Assembly (NCBI RefSeq): GCF_000158915.1
Contig: NZ_GG657754.1
Span: 4,957,826 to 4,989,883 of the forward strand
Source: Streptomyces himastatinicus ATCC 53653
GTDB lineage: Bacteria; Actinomycetota; Actinomycetes; Streptomycetales; Streptomycetaceae
DNA: 32,058 nt
Direction: 5' to 3'
Shown: piece by piece, positions 14,145 through 24,266 of the stretch
Numbering within the stretch: position 1 is the stretch's first letter
Layout: every line of letters starts with the position of its first letter
Position numbers and translations under genes: made by a program
Notes under the pieces: generated by a model
What the model was told of the DNA's origin: nothing
The model's input: only the letters and a program-made list of their open reading frames with translations
Database searches by the model: none

Positions 14145-15215
14145 TCAGCTCGCGTAGTCACCGGTCAGCGTCACCGCTTCCGTGTCCTCGGCCGTACGGT
14201 CCGTGATCTCGCCGCTCACCCAGGCGTCCACCCCGCGGTCCGCCAGGGTCGCCAGCGCGGCGTCCACCGACCCGGCAGGCACGACGGCCATCATGCCGAC
14301 GCCCATGTTGAGGGTCTTCTCCAGCTCCAGCCGCTCGACCGAGCCGAGCTTGCCCACCAGGTCGAAGATCGCGCCGGGGGTCCAGGCCGAGCGGTCCACC
14401 ACCGCGCGCAAGTCCTCCGGGATGACCCGGGCCAGGTTGTTGGCGAGCCCGCCGCCGGTGATGTGCGAGAAGGCGTGCACCTCGGTCGTCCGGGTGAGCG
14501 CGAGGCAGTCCAGCGAGTAGATCCGGGTCGGCTCCAGCAGCTCCTCCCCCAGCGTCCGGCCCAGCTCCGGCACCTCGCGGTCCAGCGCCCAGCCGGCCCG
14601 GTCGAAGAGCACATGGCGGACGAGTGAGTACCCGTTCGAGTGAAGTCCGGACGAAGCCATGGCGATCACCGCGTCCCCCGTACGGATGCGATCCGCGCCC
14701 AGCACCTGGTCCGCCTCGACCACGCCCGTACCGGCCCCGGCGACGTCGAAGTCATCGGCGCCCAGCAGCCCCGGGTGCTCGGCGGTCTCGCCGCCCACCA
14801 GCGCGCAGCCCGCGAGGGCGCAGCCCTCCGCGATGCCCTTGACCAGGGCGGCGACCCGCTCCGGGTGGACCTTGCCGACGCAGATGTAGTCGGTCATGAA
14901 CAGCGGCTCGGCGCCGCACACCACCAGGTCGTCCACGACCATGCCGACCAGGTCGTGGCCGACCGTGTCGTACACGCCCATCCGCCGGGCGATGTCCACC
15001 TTGGTGCCCACGCCGTCCGTCGCCGACGCCAGCAGCGGGCGCCGGTAGCGGGCGAGCGCGGAGGCGTCGAAGAGGCCCGCGAAGCCGCCGAGGCCGCCCA
15101 CGACCTCGGGGCGGGACGCCTTCTTGACCCACTCCTTCATCAGCTCGACGGCGCGGTCGCCCGCCTCGATGTCGACGCCCGCGGCGGCGTAGCTGGCACC
15201 AGTGGACTCAGACAT
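14145..15215 (-). CDS. purM: Phosphoribosylformylglycinamidine cyclo-ligase (AIR synthetase)
   Basis: A 356-residue PurM. It closes the imidazole ring of FGAM to give AIR, using ATP. SYAAAGVDIEAGDRAVELMK is the start of the AIRS N-domain. GGFAGLFD, the ATP-binding DGVGTKVDIA, the metal/phosphate region GHDLVGMVVDDLVVCGAEPL and FSHITGGGLANNLARVIP in the C-domain are all present. Length and motif order are normal. It lies 60 bp downstream of purF on the same strand, so the two are probably co-transcribed. The ATG at 15215 is the only sensible start. Confidence 0.97.
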   Translation of the reverse strand: MSESTGASYAAAGVDIEAGDRAVELMKEWVKKASRPEVVGGLGGFAGLFDASALARYRRPLLASATDGVGTKVDIARRMGVYDTVGHDLVGMVVDDLVVCGAEPLFMTDYICVGKVHPERVAALVKGIAEGCALAGCALVGGETAEHPGLLGADDFDVAGAGTGVVEADQVLGADRIRTGDAVIAMASSGLHSNGYSLVRHVLFDRAGWALDREVPELGRTLGEELLEPTRIYSLDCLALTRTTEVHAFSHITGGGLANNLARVIPEDLRAVVDRSAWTPGAIFDLVGKLGSVERLELEKTLNMGVGMMAVVPAGSVDAALATLADRGVDAWVSGEITDRTAEDTEAVTLTGDYAS

Positions 15216-15275
15216 GACCTTGAGTTCTTTCGTTTCGGGTAGCGCATACGAGGGCTGGGTGCCCGGGGCCCGGGC

Positions 15276-16835
15276 CTACGGGCGGCGGAGCGCGTCCGCA
15301 CCGCCGACACCGGCGGTCAGGGTCCGCACGCCGTCGGCGTCGGCACTGCTCGGGGCCTGCGTCTCCGACTCCAGCAGATGCTTGCCCAGCAGCTCCGGGT
15401 CCGGCAGGTCCATCGGGTACTCGCCGTCGAAGCAGGCGCGGCACAGATTCGGCTTGGCGATCGTGGTCGCCTCGATCATGCCGTCGGTGGAGATGTACGC
15501 CAGGGAGTCGGCGCCCAGCGACTTGCCGATCTCCTCGGTCGACAGCCCGTTGGCGATCAGCTCGGCGCGGGTCGCGAAGTCGATGCCGAAGAAGCAGGGC
15601 CACTTGATGGGCGGGCTGCTGATCCGGATGTGCACCTCGAGCGCACCGGCCTCACGGAGCATCCGCACCAGGGCGCGCTGGGTGTTGCCGCGGACGATCG
15701 AGTCGTCCACGACCACCAGGCGCTTGCCCCGGATGACCTCCTTGAGGGGGTTCAGCTTGAGCCGGATGCCGAGCTGCCGGATGGTCTGCGACGGCTGGAT
15801 GAAGGTCCGGCCGACGTAACTGTTCTTGACCAGCCCGGAGCCGTACGGGATCCCGCTCGCCTCGGCGTACCCGACGGCGGCCGGGGTGCCGGACTCCGGT
15901 GTCGCTATGACGAGGTCGGCGTCGGCCGGGGCCTCCTTGGCCAGCTTGCGGCCCATCTCGACGCGGGAGAGGTACACGTTGCGGCCCGCGATGTCGGTGT
16001 CGGGGCGCGCCAGGTACACGTACTCGAAGACACAGCCCTTGGGCCGGGCGTCGGCGAAGGTCGTGGAGCGCAGACCGTTCTCGTCGATCGCGACCATCTC
16101 GCCGGGCTCGATCTCCCGGATGAAGGACGCGCCCACGATGTCGAGGGCCGCCGTCTCCGACGCCACCACCCAGCCGCGCTCCAGGCGGCCGAGCACCAGC
16201 GGGCGGATGCCCTGGGGGTCCCGGGCGGCGTACAGCGTGTGCTCGTCCATGAAGCAGAGGCTGAAAGCGCCCTTGACTTTCGGCAGCACGATCGGAGCGG
16301 CCTGCTCGACGGTGAGCGCCTTGCCGTCCTCGTCGACCTGCCCCGCGAGGAGGGCGGTGACCAGGTCGGTGTCGTTGGTGGCCGCGACCTGGGTGGCGCG
16401 GCCCTTGTCTCTGGGCAGGGCCTCGACCAGTTCCGCCAGCTCGGCGGTGTTGACCAGATTCCCGTTGTGGCCCAGCGCGATCGAGCCGTGGGCGGTCGCC
16501 CGGAACGTCGGCTGCGCGTTCTCCCACACCGAGGCTCCGGTGGTGGAGTAGCGGGCATGACCGACCGCGATATGGCCCAGCAGGGAGCCGAGGGAGGTCT
16601 CGTCGAAGACTTGTGAGACCAGGCCCATGTCCTTGAAGACGAGGATCTGGGAGCCGTTGCTCACTGCGATGCCCGCGGACTCCTGACCGCGGTGCTGCAG
16701 CGCGTACAGCCCGAAATAGGTGAGTTTGGCGACCTCTTCGCCCGGCGCCCAGACTCCGAAGACGCCGCAAGCGTCCTGGGGGCCCTTCTCACCGGGGAGC
16801 AGGTCGTGGCTGAGTCGTCCGTCACCACGTGGCAC
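15276..16835 (-). CDS. purF: Amidophosphoribosyltransferase
   Basis: A 519-residue glutamine PRPP amidotransferase, the first committed step of purine synthesis (PRPP plus glutamine to phosphoribosylamine). A 22-residue propeptide precedes the catalytic Cys23 (DA-CGVFGVW). The Ntn glutaminase domain follows, with ALQHRGQESAGIAVSNG. The PRPP loop is VVVDDSIVRGNT near residue 370. Cysteines in KGCVFEYVY, PCFFGID and NLCRACFDG fit the Bacillus-type [4Fe-4S] ligands. GTG 16835 is chosen from family alignment; the frame is open for another 120 codons upstream. There is no Shine-Dalgarno, and a -10-like TAGACT ends seven bases before the start, consistent with leaderless translation. Confidence 0.97.
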   Translation of the reverse strand: MPRGDGRLSHDLLPGEKGPQDACGVFGVWAPGEEVAKLTYFGLYALQHRGQESAGIAVSNGSQILVFKDMGLVSQVFDETSLGSLLGHIAVGHARYSTTGASVWENAQPTFRATAHGSIALGHNGNLVNTAELAELVEALPRDKGRATQVAATNDTDLVTALLAGQVDEDGKALTVEQAAPIVLPKVKGAFSLCFMDEHTLYAARDPQGIRPLVLGRLERGWVVASETAALDIVGASFIREIEPGEMVAIDENGLRSTTFADARPKGCVFEYVYLARPDTDIAGRNVYLSRVEMGRKLAKEAPADADLVIATPESGTPAAVGYAEASGIPYGSGLVKNSYVGRTFIQPSQTIRQLGIRLKLNPLKEVIRGKRLVVVDDSIVRGNTQRALVRMLREAGALEVHIRISSPPIKWPCFFGIDFATRAELIANGLSTEEIGKSLGADSLAYISTDGMIEATTIAKPNLCRACFDGEYPMDLPDPELLGKHLLESETQAPSSADADGVRTLTAGVGGADALRRP

Positions 16836-16842
16836 GGCATCG

Positions 16843-16848
16843 AGTCTA
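16843..16848 (-). promoter_or_regulatory. Possible -10 box of purF
   Basis: On the minus strand TAGACT is followed by seven bases and then the GTG start. TCGGAC lies 17 bp upstream as a weak -35. The spacing would place transcription initiation at or next to the start codon. Confidence 0.45.
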
Positions 16849-17349
16849 GGACAGTTCCGCGGTGCGTCCGAACGAGGGACCCGATGGGGGGCGTATGTCA
16901 CATCTCGCGACGCCCGCTCCCGGCCTCCCCCGACCCCGCTCCGATCCGCCTCCGGCCCGCCTCTCGCCCGGGTCCGGCGGGTGTCCGGCCGGTGGCCGGC
17001 CATTGACGGACATCCGTGGCTAGGGCAAGGATCACACCTCATGCAGTCCTCGCAGCAGCCCCACCGTGTGCGCCCGACGCTCGTCGCGCGCCGCCATGTG
17101 GACTTCGGCCGCGTCGCGAGCGCTCTGTGTCGCCACAGCGCGTAATCACCGCGTGAGCGGCAGCGCCGCGCGATCACCGCGCGGCCGCCGCTCACTCCTG
17201 GCCCGCCGCGTCCTCAGCCGCGCAGGCCCCGCCACCCGCGCCGTCGCGCGGCGACGCTCCGTTGATGCCCCGCCGTGCCGCGGCGCGCCCCTGTTCCGGT
17301 CGCGCGCCCCCTTGGCGCGCCCCGTCCCGCCCCGACCTCCGGAGGACCC
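16849..17349. other. Divergent region between purF and the sulfatase gene
   Basis: About 500 bp with no convincing gene. A TTGACG (about 17004-17009) on the plus strand could be the -35 of a promoter facing the sulfatase gene, but no matching -10 at good spacing was found. The rest is GC-rich with many short CGCG stretches. No strong palindrome was seen. Confidence 0.45.
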
Positions 17350-18820
17350 ATGTCCGTACAGCCCCCGTCCGAGCCCGCGTCCCAGGACGGCGCTCCGTCC
17401 CGGATATCCCGGCGGACCCTCGGCGGGCTGGCCGCCGCCGGAGCGGCCGCCTCCGCCGTGGGGCTGTCCCCCGGTACGGCCGCCGCCGATGAGGCCACCG
17501 CCGAGGCCAGCGCGGCGGGGCGGCCGTTCCGCGCCGTCCCCGGACGGCGCTCGCCCCGGCCGAACATCCTGTTCATCCTGGGCGACGACCTCGGCTGGGC
17601 GGATCTGTCCTCGTACGGTTCGCCGGACATCAAGACCCCGCACCTGGACCGGCTCGCCGCCCAGGGCGTCCGCTTCACCGACGCCTACGCGGGCTCCTCC
17701 ACCTGCTCGCCCACCCGCTTCAGCCTGTACACGGGCCGCTACCCGGGCCGTACGAAGGGCGGGCTCGCCGAGCCGATCCCGGGCGGCTCCACGGAGGGGC
17801 TGCCGCCGAGCCATCCGACGCTCGCCTCGCTGCTGCGCGGCGCCGGGTACGCGACCGGCCTGATCGGCAAGTGGCACTGCGGCTATCTGCCCGACTACAG
17901 CCCGACCCGGTCCGGCTGGGACGAATTCTTCGGGAACTTCGGCGGGGGCCCTGGAGTACTACTCCAAGCTGGGGCTCACCGGCGAGTACGACCTGTACGA
18001 GGGCGAGGTCGCCCACAAGGACCTGCGCTACTACACCCGCGTCATCACCGAGAAGGCCGTCGACTACGTGGGCCGCGGCGCCGACGACGACAAGCCGTGG
18101 CTGCTGAACCTGAACTTCACCACCCCCCACTGGCCCTGGCTCGCGGACGGCGACGAGGAGGAGAGCGCACGGCTCACCGCCCGTATCAAGGCGGGCGAGA
18201 AGGGGGTGCTCAACCACCTCGACGGCGGCTCCCTCGCCAAATACAAGGAGATGGTCGAGGACCTGGACCGGTCGGTCGGCGAGGTGCTCGCCGCGCTGCG
18301 CCGGTCCGGCCAGGAGCGGGACACGCTGGTCTTCTTCGCCAGCGACAACGGCGGTGAGCGCTGGTCCTACCAGTGGCCGCTGACCGGAGCGAAGTTCTCA
18401 CTGCACGAGGGCGGTATCCGGGTGCCCACCATCGTGCGCTGGCCCGCCCGCCTCGCCCCCGGCCAGGTCAGCCACGAGCCGGTCTTCACCCCCGACTGGA
18501 CGGCCACCCTGCTGGAGCTGGGCGGTGCCCGCCCGGACCCCGCCCATCCGCTCGACGGCACGAGCCTCGCGCCGTACCTGCTGCACGGCGAGCGGCTGCC
18601 CGAGCGCGAGCTGTTCTGGCGGGTGCGCGGCGAGCGGGCGCTGCGGAGCGGTGAGTGGAAGTACTACCGCGGGCAGAACGGCAAGGACCAGCTCTTCAAC
18701 ATCCCGGCCGACCCGCGCGAGCAGGCCGACCGGGCAGGCGCGGAGAAGGAACTGGTGGCGCGGCTGCGGACCGCCTGGGAGAAGGTCGACGCGACGCTCC
18801 TGCCGTACCCCGAGGGCTGA
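17350..18820 (+). pseudogene. Tat-exported sulfatase, interrupted by a +1 frameshift
   Basis: If read through one frame change, this encodes a 489-residue sulfatase (alkaline phosphatase superfamily). SRISRRTLGGL at about residues 17-27 is a twin-arginine signal, so the enzyme would be exported folded. FILGDD (75-80) holds metal-binding Asp residues. CSPTR at 119-123 is the C-x-P-x-R motif whose cysteine becomes formylglycine. GLIGKWHCG is the conserved Lys/His segment, and FASDNGGE carries the second metal site. The frame breaks in the run GGGGG at 17944-17948: removing one G restores GGALEYYSKLG and the rest of the protein. As written, translation stops at 18357 after 335 residues. It may be a true pseudogene or a sequence error; the downstream half retains normal coding bias. 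Confidence 0.85.
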
Positions 18821-18836
18821 GGCCCGCCAGTCCTCG

Positions 18837-19400
18837 CTAGTCGCGGACGGGGAGGTGCGCGGCGAGGTCGGCGCGCTCGCCGCTCGCCGTCACCTCACCG
18901 GCCTCCAGCGCCTCGGACCAGCCGATCCGGCCGGTGGCCAGCCGGATCCAGGTCAGCGCGTCCGTCTCGACGACGTTCGGCGGTGTGCCGCGGGTGTGCC
19001 GCGGCCCCTCCACGCACTGCACGACGGCGAACGGCGGGATGCGCAGCTCGACCGACCCGCCGGGCGCCTTCGCCGCGAGGCCGTCCGCCAGCACCCGGAC
19101 GGCGGTGGCCAGCGCCTGGCGGTCGTACGGCACGGTCAGGCCCGTGGCCGCCGCCAGATCGTCGCTGTGGACGACCAGCTCGACGCAGCGGGTGACCAGG
19201 ACGTCGTCCTCACCGACCGCGGTCGGCAGCTCCGCGATCAGCTCACGGACCGACCGGCCGCCGCCCCGGGTGGGCGCCCCGAGCCGCTCCTCGTCCAGCC
19301 CGCGCACCGCCTCCTGGACGTGCCGCAGCTGCGCGGTCACGGCGGCGCGGGTCTTGGCGGGGTCGTACGTACGGGCGCGGGCGCGGGCACGGGGCGGCAT
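18837..19400 (-). CDS. Shortened DinB/maleylpyruvate isomerase-type protein with SCP2-like C-terminus
   Basis: A 187-residue protein of the sterol carrier/mycothiol-dependent isomerase-like group common in actinobacteria. The N-terminal helix (KTRAAVTAQLRHVQEAVRGL) and RSVRELIAEL begin the DinB-type bundle. TRCVELVVHSDDLAAATG matches its last helix with the conserved His-Asp-Asp. The SCP2-like part ends with RIPPFAVVQCVEGPRHTRGT and TWIRLATGRIGWSEALEAG. From memory, relatives are about 250 residues, and the segment between RELIAEL and TRCVELV is 60-70 residues longer there. That points to an in-frame internal deletion removing the middle helices and possibly the metal-binding His residues. 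Function unknown. Confidence 0.7.
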   Translation of the reverse strand: MPPRARARARTYDPAKTRAAVTAQLRHVQEAVRGLDEERLGAPTRGGGRSVRELIAELPTAVGEDDVLVTRCVELVVHSDDLAAATGLTVPYDRQALATAVRVLADGLAAKAPGGSVELRIPPFAVVQCVEGPRHTRGTPPNVVETDALTWIRLATGRIGWSEALEAGEVTASGERADLAAHLPVRD

Positions 19401-19487
19401 GCCGCCGAGCCTATCGACAGCCGGGCGGGCTCGACGGAGGATGGAAGAAAGGGGACAGAGAGGTTTTTATCAGAACGAAAGGTGTGA

Positions 19488-19892
19488 ATGGCCATGGGTG
19501 AGCACCCCGATGCCGCCGTGGTGCGCCGCGCATGCACCGCGTTCCAGCAAGGCGATCTGGACACCCTCTCCACGCTGGTGACGGCGGACGTCGTCCAGCA
19601 TGTGCCCGGTGACAACATGCTCGCCGGACACCACAAGGGCCGCGACGCGTGCATGCAGCTGTGGCGTACCGAGTACGAGGAGACCGGCGGCACACTGCGG
19701 GTCGACATCGACTCGGTGATGCCCGACGGGCGCGGGCACGTGATCTCCGGCCATCGCTGCCGCGCCGAGCGCGGCAACCGCACGATGGACATGAAGACCG
19801 GGCTGTTCTTCACCATCGTCGGTGGAAAGATCAGCGACATCGACCAGTGCGTCGAGGACATCGACGCCGCCGACGCCTTCTGGGGGAAGTGA
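19488..19892 (+). CDS. SnoaL-like / NTF2-fold protein
   Basis: A 134-residue single-domain protein with NTF2-like features: an N-terminal helix (AAVVRRACTAFQQGDLDTLS) followed by VTADVVQHVPG, HHKGRDACMQLWRTEYEETG, and paired beta-strands ending in FFTIVGGKISDIDQCVEDID. The family covers small-molecule isomerases, cyclases and binding proteins, and no specific reaction can be assigned. ATG 19488 (AAAGG five bases upstream) and ATG 19494 are both possible starts. It is transcribed towards the purL terminator and is not part of the purine operon. Confidence 0.75.
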   Translation: MAMGEHPDAAVVRRACTAFQQGDLDTLSTLVTADVVQHVPGDNMLAGHHKGRDACMQLWRTEYEETGGTLRVDIDSVMPDGRGHVISGHRCRAERGNRTMDMKTGLFFTIVGGKISDIDQCVEDIDAADAFWGK

Positions 19893-19904
19893 CCCCGGAG
19901 CATG

Positions 19905-19938
19905 CGCGTGGCCCCGCCCACCAGGGCGGGGCCACGCG
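19905..19938. terminator. Bidirectional terminator hairpin between the NTF2-like gene and purL
   Basis: CGCGTGGCCCCGCCC and GGGCGGGGCCACGCG pair perfectly over 15 bp with a 4-nt loop (ACCA). There are no clear T tracts. It lies between two convergent genes. Confidence 0.75.
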
Positions 19939-19950
19939 ATACGGCCCGTC

Positions 19951-22873
<2,923 letters not shown>

Positions 22874-22877
<4 letters not shown>

Positions 22878-23152
22878 GACTCCGCCTTTGCGGCGGCGTC
22901 GGCCTCGGCGGCCTCGACCTTCACATCGAAGTCCTCGATCACGGTGTTCGCGAGGAAGGTTTCGGCGATCTCGTGGATACGGGCGAGGGCGGCGTCGTCG
23001 ACGGGGCCCTCCACTTCGAGTTCAAAGCGCTTGCCCTGACGGACGTCGGCGATGCCCTCGAAACCAAGACGGGGCAGTGCGCGCTGCACCGCCTGGCCCT
23101 GGGGGTCGAGGATCTCCGGCTTGAGCATGACGTCGACTACGACGCGTGCCAC
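22874..23152 (-). CDS. purS: Phosphoribosylformylglycinamidine synthase, subunit PurS
   Basis: A 92-residue small subunit that bridges PurQ and PurL and helps channel ammonia. [20 protein letters not shown] and [13 protein letters not shown] are typical PurS strands, and [20 protein letters not shown] is the helix. GTG 23152 is preferred because GGGAG lies five bases upstream; GTG 23158 is two codons further out with no spacing for a ribosome-binding site. It is first in the purSQL operon, with a palindrome about 64 bp upstream of its start. The C-terminal tail is Ala/Glu-rich. Confidence 0.95.
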
Positions 23153-23158
23153 TGGCAC

Positions 23159-23466
23159 TCCCGATGGTGTGGTGCTGGTGCGTAAGGCGGTGGCCCAAGC
23201 CTACCCCGAGCAAAAATCTACGCGAGTAGATATCCCTTCGAGGTCACGCGTGCGCATCATCCTCGACTCATCCGCGACAACCACGAGGGAAAGATCCAGC
23301 AAAAACGCATCGTCCGGATTGTGATGTGACACGCTGACGGAATTACCGGGGCTTCACAATGCAATGCCCATCGCTGTACAAATGAAAAAGCATTGTTCGC
23401 TAACAACTGGACAGCTGACATCTTTGCACGTCAACGCAACGATGCAGCCCGAAAGGACCGATATCC
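23159..23466. promoter_or_regulatory. Divergent promoter region between purS and the lsr2-like gene
   Basis: This 308-bp region has no gene and is markedly AT-richer than its surroundings, especially at 23206-23235 and 23335-23420. It contains the palindrome at 23216-23231 on the purS side. On the lsr2 side there are several A/T runs, the kind of DNA Lsr2 itself binds, so Lsr2 autoregulation and an effect on purSQL are plausible inferences. Confidence 0.6.
23216..23231. promoter_or_regulatory. Palindromic operator candidate upstream of purSQL
   Basis: ATCTAC-GCGA-GTAGAT is an inverted repeat with 6-bp arms. On the minus strand it falls near the -35 position relative to a TAGGCT -10-like sequence about 20 bp further on. 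A regulator of purine synthesis is the natural guess, but I cannot name it. Confidence 0.5.
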
Positions 23467-23784
23467 GTGGCACAGCGCGTAGTAGTCACGCTCTCCGACG
23501 ACCTCGACGGACGGGAAGCCGAGGAGACGGTCACGTTCGGTCTGGACGGCAAGTCGTACGAGATCGACCTCACCGCCTCCAATGCATCGAAACTTCGCGA
23601 CGCCCTCGCCCCGTATGTCGAGGCGGGCCGCAAGCGGGCCCGCTCCGGCAAGACCTACCGCCGCACCTCCGTGGCCCCGGACCCGGCAGCGGTGCGCGCC
23701 TGGGCGCGGTCGCACGGCATGGAGGTGCCGCCGCGCGGGCGCATCCCCAAGAAGGTCTACGAGGCCTTCAACGAGTCGCGCTGA
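23467..23784 (+). CDS. lsrL: Lsr2-family nucleoid-associated protein (LsrL-type paralogue)
   Basis: A 105-residue Lsr2 protein, a xenogeneic silencer that bridges AT-rich DNA. The N-terminal oligomerisation domain has VVVTLSDDLDGREAEETVTF and SYEIDLTASNASKLRDAL. A basic linker (GRKRARSGKTYRR) follows, then the C-terminal DNA-binding domain with the AT-hook-like RGR at residues 90-92 (VPPRGRIPKK). GTG 23467 has AAAGGA upstream. Its place next to purS matches the second Lsr2 paralogue of S. coelicolor (LsrL, SCO4076, from memory), hence the symbol. The upstream DNA is unusually AT-rich for this genome. Confidence 0.92.
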   Translation: MAQRVVVTLSDDLDGREAEETVTFGLDGKSYEIDLTASNASKLRDALAPYVEAGRKRARSGKTYRRTSVAPDPAAVRAWARSHGMEVPPRGRIPKKVYEAFNESR

Positions 23785-23838
23785 ACCGCTCGTTCAGGCG
23801 GCGTTCAGCCGAGTTGCACAACACCCCGGGTGGTCCGC

Positions 23839-23844
23839 TAGAGT
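23839..23844 (+). promoter_or_regulatory. -10 box (TAGAGT) of the atypical tRNA-Gly(UCC)
   Basis: TAGAGT lies 55 bp before the tRNA. TTGCAC (23814-23819) lies 19 bp upstream as a reasonable -35. Confidence 0.65.
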
Positions 23845-23899
23845 CTGGAGCACGCCGAGGGGCGAGGCCGGAAGGCCAAAACCCCGAGGAACACACCAT

Positions 23900-23971
23900 G
23901 CGGGTGTAGCTCAGTAGTAGAGCGCCCCCTTTCCAAGGGGGAGGCGCAGTGTGCGATCCCTGTCACCCGCT
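23900..23971 (+). tRNA. tRNA-Gly (anticodon TCC) with atypical D- and T-loops
   Basis: Acceptor GCGGGTG (23900-23906) pairs with CACCCGC (23964-23970), with U73 and no encoded CCA. The D-stem is GCTC/GAGC, but the loop AGTAGTA lacks the invariant G18G19. The anticodon stem is CCCCC/GGGGG with loop TTTCCAA, giving UCC. The T-arm is irregular: the bases are GTGCGATC rather than GTTCRANN, and the stem pairs only as GCAG/CTGT with a T-C mismatch next to the loop. Acceptor and anticodon are clearly those of glycine. Loss of both elbow partners resembles staphylococcal non-proteinogenic tRNA-Gly. It could still be the sole GGA-decoding tRNA. Confidence 0.9.
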
Positions 23972-24005
23972 CTCATCACTCATCGTTCACCTTCGGGAGA
24001 TCCGG

Positions 24006-24011
24006 TAGAGT
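24006..24011 (+). promoter_or_regulatory. -10 box (TAGAGT) of tRNA-Gly(GCC) copy 1
   Basis: TAGAGT lies 38 bp before the tRNA. No clear -35 was found. The gene lies 78 bp after the atypical tRNA-Gly with no terminator between them, so co-transcription is also possible. Confidence 0.55.
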
Positions 24012-24049
24012 GATGCGCGCGCCGATCGGTGAAAGCCGGTCGGAGGCAT

Positions 24050-24122
24050 GCGGACGTAGCTCAGTTGGTAGAGCGCAACCTTGCCAAGGTTGAGGTCGCG
24101 AGTTCGAGCCTCGTCGTCCGCT
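24050..24122 (+). tRNA. tRNA-Gly (anticodon GCC), copy 1
   Basis: A canonical 73-nt tRNA: acceptor GCGGACG/CGTCCGC, D-loop with GG (AGTTGGTA), anticodon stem CAACC/GGTTG with loop TTGCCAA, T-loop TTCGAGC, U73, no encoded CCA. It is identical over 73 bases to the copy at 28042. It is the normal counterpart that makes the atypical UCC gene stand out. Confidence 0.97.
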
Positions 24123-24131
24123 CTCCAGATG

Positions 24132-24172
24132 CTTGAGGCGCCGGTCGAATCGACCGGCGCCTCAAGCCTTTT
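24132..24172 (+). terminator. Terminator after tRNA-Gly(GCC) copy 1
   Basis: CTTGAGGCGCCGGTCGA and TCGACCGGCGCCTCAAG are perfect 17-nt arms separated by one base, followed by CCTTTT. Confidence 0.88.
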
Positions 24173-24193
24173 CGGTGTCCGGCCCGCCGTCGC

Positions 24194-24209
24194 GATGACA
24201 TTTGTCATC
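24194..24209. promoter_or_regulatory. Inverted repeat GATGACA-TT-TGTCATC, candidate response-regulator operator
   Basis: A perfect 7-bp inverted repeat lies 58 bp before the ABC transporter start. A third half-site GATGACA follows at 24215-24221 in direct orientation. The layout suits binding by the NarL/DesR-type regulator encoded at the end of this operon (inference). Confidence 0.65.
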
Positions 24210-24266
24210 GGGGCTGATGACAGCGCGCACTACAAGTGCTCCCCCGGGCGGCGAAAGCCTGGAGCC

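Noticed and set aside
15378..16616. Plus-strand open frame opposite purF
   Set aside because: Shadow of purF; no recognisable domain and no ribosome-binding site.
17940..17950. Programmed frameshift in the sulfatase gene
   Set aside because: No slippery heptamer with a downstream stimulator is evident, and sulfatases are not known to use frameshifting. A G-run indel is simpler.
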